Source: Thiomicrorhabdus sp963677355 (GTDB taxonomy: Bacteria > Pseudomonadota > Gammaproteobacteria > Thiomicrospirales > Thiomicrospiraceae). From it: a stretch of 64,000 nt of DNA. Shown in pieces: positions 52,002 to 60,628 of the stretch. Position 1 is the first letter of the stretch. Every line of letters starts with the position of its first letter. Location of the stretch: NCBI GenBank assembly GCA_963677355.2, contig CAXXXQ010000003.1:62001-126000 (forward strand). The letters are read 5' to 3'. The translations under genes and the position numbers were made by a program. The notes under the pieces were generated by a model. That model searched no databases. It saw only the letters and a program-made list of their open reading frames with translations, and had not been told where the DNA came from.

Positions 52002-53225
52002 ATGCCCGCATATGAATATAAAGCCTTAGACAAGTCCGGTAAGCTCAAGAAAGGTCTGCTGGAAGGCGATTCGGAAAAACTAGTGCGTCAGCAGTTGCGT
52101 GATACGGGCTTGGTGCCAACCGAAATTCAGCAAATAGCCGGAGGTTCCGCGGCTAAAAAAAACACGAATAACCGTTTCCTGAACACCAAACTTTCCACCG
52201 CAGACCTCTCTCTTTTCACTCGTGAACTTTATACCCTGCTGGATGCCGGAACGCCGCTTAATGATGCCTTAAGCTCGATGGCCAAGCAGGAAGAATCCAA
52301 ACACATGAGCCGTTTTATCAGCAGTCTGCATAACAAGGTTGCGGAAGGTCACGGTTTAGCCAGCGCACTGGCTCAAGCACCGGTCAATGTGGATAAGGAT
52401 GTGATTGCCACCATTCAGGCGGGAGAGGAAAGCGGCTATCTGGATCAGGTCCTGTCTCGATTAGCAGACGCGGTGGAGCAGCGTGACCAGCTTAATAAAA
52501 AGATGAAGACCGCTTTGATCTATCCGGTATTGATGGTCGTAGTTGCCGTTTTGATTGTCCTGTTTTTGATGGTTTATGTGGTGCCTAAGGTGGTCAAGGT
52601 GTTTGATAATATGAATCAGGCACTGCCTCCATTGACTCAGGGCTTACTGAGTATGAGCGATTTTATCCAGAATCAATGGGCGCTGTTGCTAGTGTTATTC
52701 ATTGCGCTCTGGCTCGGTTTTCTCTGGACTATGAAACAGCCGGCCGGGCGCTATCGAGTGCATCAGCTGATGTTGAAAACCCCGGGACTGAAAAAGTTTT
52801 TGATCTATTCTACCGCGGCACGTTGGGCGAGAACACTTGGCGTCTTGTTGTCCAGTGGAGTGGCTATTCAGGATGCATTGAAAATCTCCTCCGAAGTTGT
52901 CACCCTGGAACCGCTGAAAAAACCGGTATTGAAAATGGGCGATGATGTTCGGGAAGGAGAATCGGTCGCCAAAGCGATGCAAACCGCAGGCTTTTTCCCG
53001 CCCCTGATGACCAATCTGGTAAAAACCGGAGAAGGGAAAGGTCAGCTGGACAGCATGTTATTGAAGGCGGCTAAACATTACGAGTTTTCGGTGGAAACTG
53101 CAGCCAATACTTTGGTCAGCATCTTGGAACCGCTATTGATTATTATCATGGGGGCGGTGGTGTTGACCATTGTGTTGGCCATTATGATGCCGATTTTCGA
53201 AATGAACCAGATGGTCGGTGGCTAG
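52002..53225 (+). CDS. gspF: Type II secretion inner-membrane platform protein GspF
   Basis: GspF is the polytopic platform protein of the T2SS. The 407-residue protein has the N-terminal MPAYEYKALDKSGKLKKG, two duplicated T2SF cytoplasmic domains (LFTRELYTLLDAGTPLNDAL and the later STAARWARTLGVLLSSGVAI) and membrane helices at about 173-193, 222-240 and 375-397. It follows gspE after 31 bases. Confidence 0.95.
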   Translation: MPAYEYKALDKSGKLKKGLLEGDSEKLVRQQLRDTGLVPTEIQQIAGGSAAKKNTNNRFLNTKLSTADLSLFTRELYTLLDAGTPLNDALSSMAKQEESKHMSRFISSLHNKVAEGHGLASALAQAPVNVDKDVIATIQAGEESGYLDQVLSRLADAVEQRDQLNKKMKTALIYPVLMVVVAVLIVLFLMVYVVPKVVKVFDNMNQALPPLTQGLLSMSDFIQNQWALLLVLFIALWLGFLWTMKQPAGRYRVHQLMLKTPGLKKFLIYSTAARWARTLGVLLSSGVAIQDALKISSEVVTLEPLKKPVLKMGDDVREGESVAKAMQTAGFFPPLMTNLVKTGEGKGQLDSMLLKAAKHYEFSVETAANTLVSILEPLLIIIMGAVVLTIVLAIMMPIFEMNQMVGG

Positions 53226-53308
53226 AGCCTAGTGTGAGCATCACAATAATGAGCTCGATAACCGTTTAAAAATTATGAATTAACAAATTATTACAAAGGT
53301 TTGGTGAA

Positions 53309-53755
53309 ATGAAAATATTGAATAAGCAAAATAAGTTAAACCGACAAAAGGGTTTCACTCTGATTGAGTTGATGGTGGTCGTGGTCATCCTGGCGGTATT
53401 AGCCGGTTTGGTTGTACCGAATCTGATGGAACGTCCGGATGAGGCTCGATTGGTGAAAGCGAAGCAGGATATTTCTGCGATCTCTTCCGCTTTGAAACTT
53501 TATAAGCTGGATAATTTCCGCTATCCGACGACCGATCAAGGATTGGAAGCGTTAGTGAACAAGCCCGCCGATGACCCGGAACCGAAAAACTGGAAAAAAC
53601 TTTTGGATACGGTTCCGGTAGATCCTTGGGGTAATCCGTATCTGTATATGTCTCCTGGTGAGCATGGGGATTTTGATCTGTTCACCTATGGAGCTGATGG
53701 GGTTGATGGAGGAGAAGGTGTCAACGCCACCATTGGTCAGTGGAATATTAAATAA
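53309..53755 (+). CDS. gspG: Major pseudopilin GspG
   Basis: GspG builds the T2SS pseudopilus. The 148-residue preprotein has the prepilin-peptidase site KGFTLIELMVVVVILAVLAG (cleavage after Gly, Glu5 present), the long N-terminal helix, and the calcium-binding style C-terminus (YPTTDQGLEALVNKP, DPWGNPYLYMSPGEHGDFD). The prepilin peptidase gene gspO/pilD is not in the window. The 83-base gap before it may hold its own promoter or a processing site, as major pseudopilin is needed in excess. Confidence 0.96.
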   Translation: MKILNKQNKLNRQKGFTLIELMVVVVILAVLAGLVVPNLMERPDEARLVKAKQDISAISSALKLYKLDNFRYPTTDQGLEALVNKPADDPEPKNWKKLLDTVPVDPWGNPYLYMSPGEHGDFDLFTYGADGVDGGEGVNATIGQWNIK

Positions 53756-53777
53756 GCTTTAGGTTTTTCTCGTTTCC

Positions 53778-54293
53778 ATGCGTTGCCACGATCTCGTTAG
53801 AGTGGAGTCTTTTGAAACTCAAAAGGGGTTTACTCTAATTGAGTTGATGGTCGTGGTCGTCATTATGGCGGTAGTGGTTTCTGTTGGCGTTGTTTCGTTA
53901 GGCAGCTTTAATCAGAATCTGACCGCAACCGAGCAAGCCAAGTTGCAGAGCTATCTCAAGCAGGTCTCGGATGAAGCCGCCTTTAAACAGAGACTTTATT
54001 TGTTGGTACCTGATGAAAGCGGGTTGTCGTTGTATGCCAAGATCAATTTTCAATGGCAAGCTGAACAGTCGATAGAAAAGTTTGCTTGGCATGAAGGTTT
54101 TGAGGCGAGTTGGCAGCTTGACGAAACCATGGTTCGGCAACAGCAATTACCGCAAGCGGGTTGGTTGTTTTGGCCGAGCGGAGAGGTGACGCCAGGCCTT
54201 ATCAAACTGGATATGGCTGATCAGAACGAAAACCAAACGCTATCAGTTGAATGGGATCAATGGTTGGACTTTAAGAGAGCTGACGATGAATAA
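53778..54293 (+). CDS. gspH: Minor pseudopilin GspH
   Basis: The 171-residue protein has the type III signal KGFTLIELMVVVVIMAVVVS preceded by a long polar leader, and a variable C-terminal domain ending SVEWDQWLDFKRADDE. GspH is a minor pseudopilin near the pilus tip. Its end overlaps the gspI start by eight bases. Confidence 0.9.
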   Translation: MRCHDLVRVESFETQKGFTLIELMVVVVIMAVVVSVGVVSLGSFNQNLTATEQAKLQSYLKQVSDEAAFKQRLYLLVPDESGLSLYAKINFQWQAEQSIEKFAWHEGFEASWQLDETMVRQQQLPQAGWLFWPSGEVTPGLIKLDMADQNENQTLSVEWDQWLDFKRADDE

Positions 54294-54726
54294 CAGATTG
54301 AATGAGCTAAGTGGCAAGGACGAGACGGTTTCAACCTGGAAATCGCCACCAACTGTTTATTCAAAGATTCCATCGTCTGCTGGCTTTACTTTGATTGAAG
54401 TGATGGTCGCCTTGGTGATTATTGCCGTAGCCTTGTCGGCTGCGAGTCGAAGTTTGGGTGTGACGACCAGCAACCAGAGCCATTTGGAAGAGAAAGTGGT
54501 GGCGACTTGGGTGGCGGAAGATGCCATCGTCGAACAGCAGGTTTTGGGCAATGTTAACGGCAGCAATGAGATTAGCAAAACGATGCTAGATCGGGATTGG
54601 CAAGTTCAATTTGCGACCGAACCGACTTTTATACCCGAAATATTTAAGCTTTCTGTTGTCGTCAAAGATGAGTCGACAGGAGAGGTGGCGGCTAACCTGT
54701 TTACGGTTGTCGGTAAGCCTGAGTAA
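54286..54726 (+). CDS. gspI: Minor pseudopilin GspI
   Basis: The product of about 146 residues carries SAGFTLIEVMVALVIIAVAL, the GspI form of the prepilin signal (EVMVALVI), and a short globular part with EKVVATWVAEDAIVEQQVLG, typical of GspI. It forms the tip complex with GspJ and GspK. ATG 54286 overlaps the gspH stop; an upstream frame start at 54247 would lengthen the leader unnaturally. Confidence 0.92.
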   Translation: MNNRLNELSGKDETVSTWKSPPTVYSKIPSSAGFTLIEVMVALVIIAVALSAASRSLGVTTSNQSHLEEKVVATWVAEDAIVEQQVLGNVNGSNEISKTMLDRDWQVQFATEPTFIPEIFKLSVVVKDESTGEVAANLFTVVGKPE

Positions 54727-54733
54727 CCGGCGA

Positions 54734-55348
54734 ATGGATACGCGAGGGGGAAATAGAGCCTTGTTAAGCCGTCAGTCGGGCTTTACCTTGATAGAGTTAT
54801 TGGTGGCGCTCGGTGTTTCCGCCGTGATTGCGGTTTTGGCTTATCAAACCATTAACAGTATGGTGGATGTCAAAACCAGCGTAGACGAGCATTCGCTGAA
54901 AACGGAAAAATTGCAACGTTCGATATGGCGTATGCAACAGGATTTGGTGCAGTTAGCGCCTCGACCTGTGCAGGATGAACTGGGTTCGGAATTGCCGGCC
55001 TTTCAATATCGTGAGGATACCGGGCTGGAATTCACTCGTATCGCCCAGTTTCCGACTGCCGATGCTTCCGGAGGATTGATTCGAGTCGGCTATCAGCTGC
55101 TTAACGGAGACTTGTACCGCCTGACATGGCCGGTACTGGATAGAGCGCAGGATACTCAAGTTAACAGAGTTAAATTGTTTGAAAACGTGACCCGGTTTGA
55201 GATCGCCCTATTGGATGATAGCCATAGTTGGCAGAGCAGTTGGCCATTACCCAATCAGAGTAGCGCTGCGTTACCGAAATTGACGCGGGTGACGATCGAC
55301 AGTGAGGAATATGGCACCATCACACGTCTCTTTATGGGAGTGAATTGA
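54734..55348 (+). CDS. gspJ: Minor pseudopilin GspJ
   Basis: The protein of about 204 residues has QSGFTLIELLVALGVSAVIA as the prepilin signal and the GspJ-type LQRSIWRMQQDLVQLAPRPV segment. ATG 54734 is chosen because it gives a normal 17-residue leader and begins seven bases after the gspI stop; the frame is open further upstream inside gspI. Its TGA overlaps the gspK ATG (TGATG). Confidence 0.92.
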   Translation: MDTRGGNRALLSRQSGFTLIELLVALGVSAVIAVLAYQTINSMVDVKTSVDEHSLKTEKLQRSIWRMQQDLVQLAPRPVQDELGSELPAFQYREDTGLEFTRIAQFPTADASGGLIRVGYQLLNGDLYRLTWPVLDRAQDTQVNRVKLFENVTRFEIALLDDSHSWQSSWPLPNQSSAALPKLTRVTIDSEEYGTITRLFMGVN

Positions 55349-56349
55349 TGTTGGGAGCAAGAGGTACCGGAGTTGCGTCAGGGCAGAGCGGATTCGCATT
55401 GTTGACCGTTCTATTAGTCGTCGCTTTAATCAGCATTGTCACCAGCGAGTTGTTATACAACCAGCAGGTGCAGATCAAACGCAGCGGTTACATGGTGCAT
55501 CAGGCGCACTCACTGTCGGTGGCTTATGGTTTTGAAAGTTGGGTCAAAAAAGGCTTGAAGGCCGACGTTGACGATAATCAAGTTGATCACCTCAAAGAGT
55601 TGTGGGCGCAACCGTTGGTACCGATCGATTTTGAGGGTGGCCTAGTGAGCGGCGAGTTGATCGACCTGCAAGGACGGCTCAACCTAAACAATGTGCTGGA
55701 AACGGACGAGAGCAAGCAGAAATTCTGGAAGCGAGCGATCGAGCGTTATCTGCAAGAGTCTTTGCAATCGACCGAAGTCGCCAGAGATTTTCAGGGATTC
55801 TCCGATGTCCTATTGGATTGGGTTGATAAGGATGATGAGCCGAATGATTACGGAGCGGAAAGCCCTGTATATTTGCTGAAAAATCCGGCATACCGCGCAG
55901 CGAATCAGCCTCTGGTTATGGTCAGCGAGTTAAGCAATCTACAAGGGATGGAAACCGTAACCGAATTGGAATTGAATCAGCTCAATCAAGGGGTGACGGC
56001 ATTGCCTACCATCACTGCGGTGAATGTGAATACGGCGAGTAAGCAGGTGTTGATGGCCTTGACCGATTGGATGAGTGAAGGCATTGCTCAGCAATGGATA
56101 GTGCAACGTGATAATGAGCCGGCGGAACAGATTGAAGAGTTTATTAATTTTTTGATCACTGCAACCGGTTTTGAGCAAGAAGAAATTAAAGCCTCCCTGC
56201 CGGATGGGGTCATTTCGGTGAAAACGGATTTCTTTCTATTGCAGGCTAGAATCGATTATGGTGATGTAAAACAGGGTGTATCTTCAATTTTTAATCGAAG
56301 TAACGACAGTCAAGTGACATTAGTACAAAGGTGGTTAAGTGTCGGCTAA
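55348..56349 (+). CDS. gspK: Minor pseudopilin GspK
   Basis: The product of about 333 residues has the GspK-type signal SGFALLTVLLVVALISIVTS, lacking Glu5 as is normal for GspK, which caps the pseudopilus. The large C-terminal domain includes LIDLQGRLNLNNVLET and FSDVLLDWVDKDDEPNDYG with the acidic calcium-binding residues, and VNVNTASKQVLMAL as helix-hairpin-like part. GGGAG precedes ATG 55348. Confidence 0.94.
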   Translation: MLGARGTGVASGQSGFALLTVLLVVALISIVTSELLYNQQVQIKRSGYMVHQAHSLSVAYGFESWVKKGLKADVDDNQVDHLKELWAQPLVPIDFEGGLVSGELIDLQGRLNLNNVLETDESKQKFWKRAIERYLQESLQSTEVARDFQGFSDVLLDWVDKDDEPNDYGAESPVYLLKNPAYRAANQPLVMVSELSNLQGMETVTELELNQLNQGVTALPTITAVNVNTASKQVLMALTDWMSEGIAQQWIVQRDNEPAEQIEEFINFLITATGFEQEEIKASLPDGVISVKTDFFLLQARIDYGDVKQGVSSIFNRSNDSQVTLVQRWLSVG

Positions 56350-57583
56350 CAGTGTAACGGAACAGGCGGCTTTGGTAGCTCAGTTCGACATGATGATGAG
56401 CAATCGTTTGGTGGCGAGTATCGACTTGCAGGGACACTTATGTCTTGAAGATCTAGACGGTAAATTATTTGATACGCAGAGCATGATCTCCGCCTTACAA
56501 AAGAGTCACCGTTTGCAGAAAGAGCTTGCGATTGTTTGGGTGCCGACCGAAAAGGTCGTGATGACCGATGTGGTCGTGCCGGGTAAACGTAAGGCTCACT
56601 GGATGGCTGCGTTGCCGTTTGCTTTGGAAGAGGGTTTATCCGAATCGATAGACCATTATCATATTTCCGCTTATGCCCGTGATCAGGCTGGTTTGGTTTC
56701 TGCAGCGATTGTTAGCCACGACGAGATGCAGGCGTGGCAGCAAATACTCAAAGAAAATGGTTTGGAACATGCCCAGTTGGTGCCGGACTGTTTCCGGCTG
56801 GTTTATTCAACTTTGGATGAAGCGGCAGAGTATCCGGTCTGGTATATATTGAAGAATGAGCAGCGAGTTTTGGCTAGAACGGCACCCTATCAGGGGCTTG
56901 CAGCCGATACCGCCTGGTTCCCGGTGTTAAAAACGCAATATATGCAAAAGCTCCATGTGGAACAAGAATTTGCGCAAGAACTGAAAGAGCAGATGGTTAA
57001 TGCCCATGAACTTTTAACCAGTAGCCAGCAAAACTTGCCGCAGGTCAGCCAGGTAAGTTTGAGTAAAGGGTCTTATAAGAGTCGTACGACTTCTGAAAGC
57101 GGCTGGTATGAGTGGCGCTGGGTAGGGGCTCTGTCATTGTTGTTGGTTATTGTCTGGTTAGCCACACAAATCATGCAGACCCAGCAGTTACAGAAACAGG
57201 CGGCTTATACACAGTCGCAAACCGAGAAATTGTTCAAACAACTGTTCCCGGAGAGTAAGCGTATCGTCAATATTAAAGCGCAGACCTTGACCAAGCTTAG
57301 TCAGGGCTCGGCCGGAGCGGACAATAAAACGCAATTGCTGCCGATTTTGCAAGCTATCGAGCCTTGGTTGCTACAGTCTAAAAACGTCAAACTGACAGAT
57401 CTTAAATGGGATCAAAAGCAGGCGCAAAAACTGGTTCTAAATGTGCAGGCGGTTAAATCGAGCGATTTAGAAAAAATCGTCAAATTCAGCCAGCAATCCA
57501 AAAAGCCTCTGAAGTTGAGTTTGCAGCTTAAAAATGTCACCAATGATTTGGCTGAAGGAGTGATCTATGTTGACGCAAATTAA
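56339..57583 (+). CDS. gspL: Type II secretion protein GspL
   Basis: GspL anchors the GspE ATPase to the membrane. The 414-residue protein starts with GTG after an AGGTGG site, overlapping gspK by 11 bases. It has a cytoplasmic actin-like domain (VAIVWVPTEKVVMTD-type segment and HWMAALPFALEEGLSE), one membrane helix (about 260-280) and a ferredoxin-like periplasmic domain. Confidence 0.9.
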   Translation: MSANSVTEQAALVAQFDMMMSNRLVASIDLQGHLCLEDLDGKLFDTQSMISALQKSHRLQKELAIVWVPTEKVVMTDVVVPGKRKAHWMAALPFALEEGLSESIDHYHISAYARDQAGLVSAAIVSHDEMQAWQQILKENGLEHAQLVPDCFRLVYSTLDEAAEYPVWYILKNEQRVLARTAPYQGLAADTAWFPVLKTQYMQKLHVEQEFAQELKEQMVNAHELLTSSQQNLPQVSQVSLSKGSYKSRTTSESGWYEWRWVGALSLLLVIVWLATQIMQTQQLQKQAAYTQSQTEKLFKQLFPESKRIVNIKAQTLTKLSQGSAGADNKTQLLPILQAIEPWLLQSKNVKLTDLKWDQKQAQKLVLNVQAVKSSDLEKIVKFSQQSKKPLKLSLQLKNVTNDLAEGVIYVDAN

Positions 57584-58061
57584 TCAATGGTGGTTTTCTC
57601 TAGAAGCCCGTGAGCGCACGCTGTTAAAACTGTTGAGTGCATTCCTGATCTTGGTGTTAGGTTATTTGTTGGTTTGGTCTCCTATCCAGCAATCAAAGCT
57701 TTCTGCCCAGCAGTCACTGAGTGCCGCTCAACAGGAGTGGCAATGGCTTAACCAGCAATTGCCACTGGTGCAAGAGAGAAGAGCAAGCGGTAGCGTTCAA
57801 CAAACGGTGAAAGTCACGAATCAAAATCAATTGCTGGGATTGCTGCAAAGTAGTTTGCGTCAACAGAACCTGTTTAAAGAGATTAAAACAGTGAAAGGAA
57901 TCTCCAAAGGTGGTGAAGTGAGTTTCGAGGCGGTAAAAGCGTCTCGTTTGTTCCGCTGGTTGGGTGTGCTGGAGCAGCAAGGTGTCATGGCTGACCGGTT
58001 ACAAGTGACTTGGTTGGCTCCTGATCAGGTGAAAGCCAGTATGCAATTCAAAGTAGATTAA
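57567..58061 (+). CDS. gspM: Type II secretion protein GspM
   Basis: The 164-residue protein has the GspM layout: WWFSLEARERTLLKLLSAFL at the start, one membrane helix (about 20-36), a coiled region (QQSLSAAQQEWQWLNQQLP) and a small periplasmic ferredoxin-like domain. It partners with GspL and overlaps it by 17 bases. Confidence 0.9.
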   Translation: MLTQINQWWFSLEARERTLLKLLSAFLILVLGYLLVWSPIQQSKLSAQQSLSAAQQEWQWLNQQLPLVQERRASGSVQQTVKVTNQNQLLGLLQSSLRQQNLFKEIKTVKGISKGGEVSFEAVKASRLFRWLGVLEQQGVMADRLQVTWLAPDQVKASMQFKVD

Positions 58062-58071
58062 GATTAGAGTT

Positions 58072-58869
58072 ATGCAAAATCAGTCGACTCGGGGTAAAAA
58101 AAACATTGTATTGGGTGTCAGTGTTTTTGTTCTGGTTTTAGTGGCTTCTTTACTGACGCATCTGCCAGCCGCTTGGGTTATTGGACAGCAGTCCGTGCAA
58201 TCTCAATTGAAAGCTTCGGGTGTCAAACTATCTGCGGTTGACGGCACGGTCTGGAACGGTTCCGTTCACATCCGTTACCGAAACTCCGAATTGGGTGAAT
58301 TGAGCTGGTCTTTACAGCCCTTATCTTTGCTGTTCTTGAATCTAAATGCCGAATTGAATTGGCAATACCAAGCCTCACTTCTGTCTGGTCAAGTACAATC
58401 CGCGCTCTTATCGGCAACTGAGTTGCAGTTGCAAGACGTTAAAGGAGAGCTGGTTGCGACAGATGTTCTTAATCTGAGTAAAGGTGTTGTTAGGTTGCCG
58501 CCATCCATGAGCATGCTTGAGGATATGAGTGGAACCGTAAATATTGCTTCGCTAAACAGTGTTATCGATTTGCAGCGACTCTGGCCTAAAGGGCTACAGG
58601 CTACTGCAACCGTAAACGGTTTAAATTTGATGGGCAATCAATTTCCACAGATTGCACTTAACGCTTCTCAGCCTGATTCACAAGGTAAGATTGTGGGACA
58701 GTTAACGGGGGAAGGCTCTAACTGGAATTTAACCGGTAAGGTCGAGTTGCAGTCACCGAGCAAATATCATGGTCAGTTGGAAGTTAAGGCCGCCAGTGAG
58801 CGGGATTTGCCCGATTGGGCTTTTGTTATGCAGAAAAAGTCGCCCACACATTACTTGACGCGCTTCTAG
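58072..58869 (+). CDS. gspN: Type II secretion protein GspN
   Basis: The 265-residue protein has one N-terminal membrane helix (about 12-32) and a beta-rich periplasmic part beginning SVQSQLKASGVKLSAVDGTVWNG, the common GspN start. GspN is present in only some T2SS operons and its exact role is unclear. It is the last gene of the operon and runs into the shared terminator. Confidence 0.85.
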   Translation: MQNQSTRGKKNIVLGVSVFVLVLVASLLTHLPAAWVIGQQSVQSQLKASGVKLSAVDGTVWNGSVHIRYRNSELGELSWSLQPLSLLFLNLNAELNWQYQASLLSGQVQSALLSATELQLQDVKGELVATDVLNLSKGVVRLPPSMSMLEDMSGTVNIASLNSVIDLQRLWPKGLQATATVNGLNLMGNQFPQIALNASQPDSQGKIVGQLTGEGSNWNLTGKVELQSPSKYHGQLEVKAASERDLPDWAFVMQKKSPTHYLTRF

Positions 58870-58910
58870 AAAAAAGGCTCGGTTACCTATGCTGGTAACC
58901 GAGCCTTTTC
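58870..58910. terminator. Bidirectional terminator between gspN and adk
   Basis: A stem of 17 to 18 pairs (AAAAGGCTCGGTTACC / GGTAACCGAGCCTTTT) with loop TATGCT lies one base after the gspN stop. On the minus strand six T residues follow (58875-58870); on the plus strand only a short T run is present. It serves adk best and gspN probably. Confidence 0.88.
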
Positions 58911-58945
58911 AAATATAACGTCTGCTTATTCTACAGACGATCCGA

Positions 58946-59593
58946 TTATTTTAAGCCGTCCAAAATTGCTTTTTCGACTTCATCAATCGGCTGAGTTCCG
59001 TCAACTTTGATGTATTTCAATGCCGGATTCTTGGCCGCTGCGTCGGTATAGTAGTTGATCAATGGCGCAGTTTGTTTGTGATAAACGTCCAAGCGGTCTT
59101 TAACCACTTCCGGTTTATCATCATCACGTTGTACCAGTTCTTCACCGGTAACGTCGTCTTTACCTTCTTCTTTAGGTGGGTTGTAAACGATGTGATAGGT
59201 ACGACCGGAAGCAAGGTGCGCGCGGCGTCCTGACATGCGGGTAACGATCTCTTGGTCAGGTACATCGATCTCAACAACGGCATCAATTTCAATACCGGCA
59301 TCGGTGACTGCATCGGCTTGTGGCACAGTACGCGGGAAACCGTCAAGCAAGAAACCATTTGCACAGTCCGGCTCGGCAATACGCTCTTTAACCATTCCGA
59401 TGATGATCTCGTCCGTGACCAGTTGCCCGGCATCGATTGCGGCCTTCGCTTGCTTACCTAATTCTGTACCGGCTTTGATCGCGGCACGAAGCATGTCGCC
59501 AGTCGAAATTTGTGGAATGTTGAACTGTTTGGTCAGGAACTGTGCTTGTGTTCCTTTCCCCGCACCGGGTGCGCCAAGAAGAATGAGTTTCAT
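58946..59593 (-). CDS. adk: Adenylate kinase
   Basis: Adk converts ATP and AMP to two ADP. The 215 residues include the P-loop MKLILLGAPGAGKGTQAQFL, the AMP-binding ISTGDMLRAAIKAGTELG and GFLLDGFPRTVPQADA, and the long LID domain (MSGRRAHLASGRTYHIVYNPP) characteristic of the bacterial large form; the LID lacks a four-cysteine zinc site. GGAGG-type sequence precedes the ATG. Closed by the bidirectional terminator. Confidence 0.97.
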   Translation of the reverse strand: MKLILLGAPGAGKGTQAQFLTKQFNIPQISTGDMLRAAIKAGTELGKQAKAAIDAGQLVTDEIIIGMVKERIAEPDCANGFLLDGFPRTVPQADAVTDAGIEIDAVVEIDVPDQEIVTRMSGRRAHLASGRTYHIVYNPPKEEGKDDVTGEELVQRDDDKPEVVKDRLDVYHKQTAPLINYYTDAAAKNPALKYIKVDGTQPIDEVEKAILDGLK

Positions 59594-59702
59594 GAGAGGA
59601 GGGTCCTAGTATTAATTACAAAAAACTGGTGGCATATTATACGGCCTTTTGCCAAGTCATAAAAGTTTCATCAACAACGCGGGCCGTTTGGCTGCTGACA
59701 AC

Positions 59703-60599
59703 TTAATCCGCTTGTTTCAATAAGGCATCAATCAGGTTGTATGCCTGATTTTGGTAGTGGCCGCCGAACAGATTAAAGTGATTGAGGATGTGATACAGGT
59801 TATAGAGCGGTTTGCGCTGTGCATATCCGCTATCCAACGGGAAGACATCGTTATAGCCGGCATAAAATTCCGCGCTATAACCGCCAAATAACTCGGTCAT
59901 GGCGATATCCGTTTCCCGGTCACCATAGTAACTGGCCGGGTCGAAAATGACGGCTTCCGAGCTGTTGTGGTCTTCTTTGATAAAGGCGCTATTGCCACCC
60001 CACAGGTCGCCGTGTAGCAACGAGGCTTTAGGTGAGTAGTTGGTAAACCAGAACGGCAATTTTTCAATCAGTTTTCTGCCTTGGTCGTATAAATCTCGGC
60101 TGGCACCGTTCAATTGCGCCAACTCCAGTTGCGGCAGTAAGCGTTGCTGGCCATAAAAATCGATCCATTCAAAATGCCAACTGTTTTTTTGTAAAGTATG
60201 GCCGATGAAGTTGTCTTCGAACCAACCGAAAGGTCGGTTGTCCCGGTTGATCTGATGGTGCATGAAGGCCAAGTCTCGACCGCGTTGAAAATCGTCTCCC
60301 TGATGGGTCAGCTGGAGATGTTCCAGTAATAGCCATGCTTGTTGTCGGTAGAGGCCGTAGCCGATGACCTTAGGGCAACGAATCGTGTTGGATTGATTGA
60401 TGGCGTTCAGGCTGTGCGCCTCGGTTTCAAATAGGAGGAGGGAATTGGCCGAATTGGTTTTCAGAAAGAAATTACCCTGATCGGTATGCAGTTGATAGGC
60501 CTGATGAATATCGCCACCGGAAACCGCATGTGCGGTTTCGATATGGATAGCTTGATTTAACTGTGAGCTAAGCTGCTTGGAAAAATCTTGCCAATCCAT
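59703..60599 (-). CDS. Fructosamine kinase family protein
   Basis: The 298-residue protein has an aminoglycoside-phosphotransferase-like kinase fold: GNFFLKTNSANSLLLFETEA (ATP lysine), WLLLEHLQLT hinge, the catalytic SLLHGDLWGGNSAF and the metal-binding VIFDPASYYGDRETDIAM. Members (ketosamine-3-kinases) phosphorylate glycated amines for repair of glycation damage. It begins 29 bases after the PBP1A stop on the same strand. Confidence 0.92.
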   Translation of the reverse strand: MDWQDFSKQLSSQLNQAIHIETAHAVSGGDIHQAYQLHTDQGNFFLKTNSANSLLLFETEAHSLNAINQSNTIRCPKVIGYGLYRQQAWLLLEHLQLTHQGDDFQRGRDLAFMHHQINRDNRPFGWFEDNFIGHTLQKNSWHFEWIDFYGQQRLLPQLELAQLNGASRDLYDQGRKLIEKLPFWFTNYSPKASLLHGDLWGGNSAFIKEDHNSSEAVIFDPASYYGDRETDIAMTELFGGYSAEFYAGYNDVFPLDSGYAQRKPLYNLYHILNHFNLFGGHYQNQAYNLIDALLKQAD

Positions 60600-60628
60600 A
60601 TCGTCTCCTTTGGATGCTGGCTAAACCA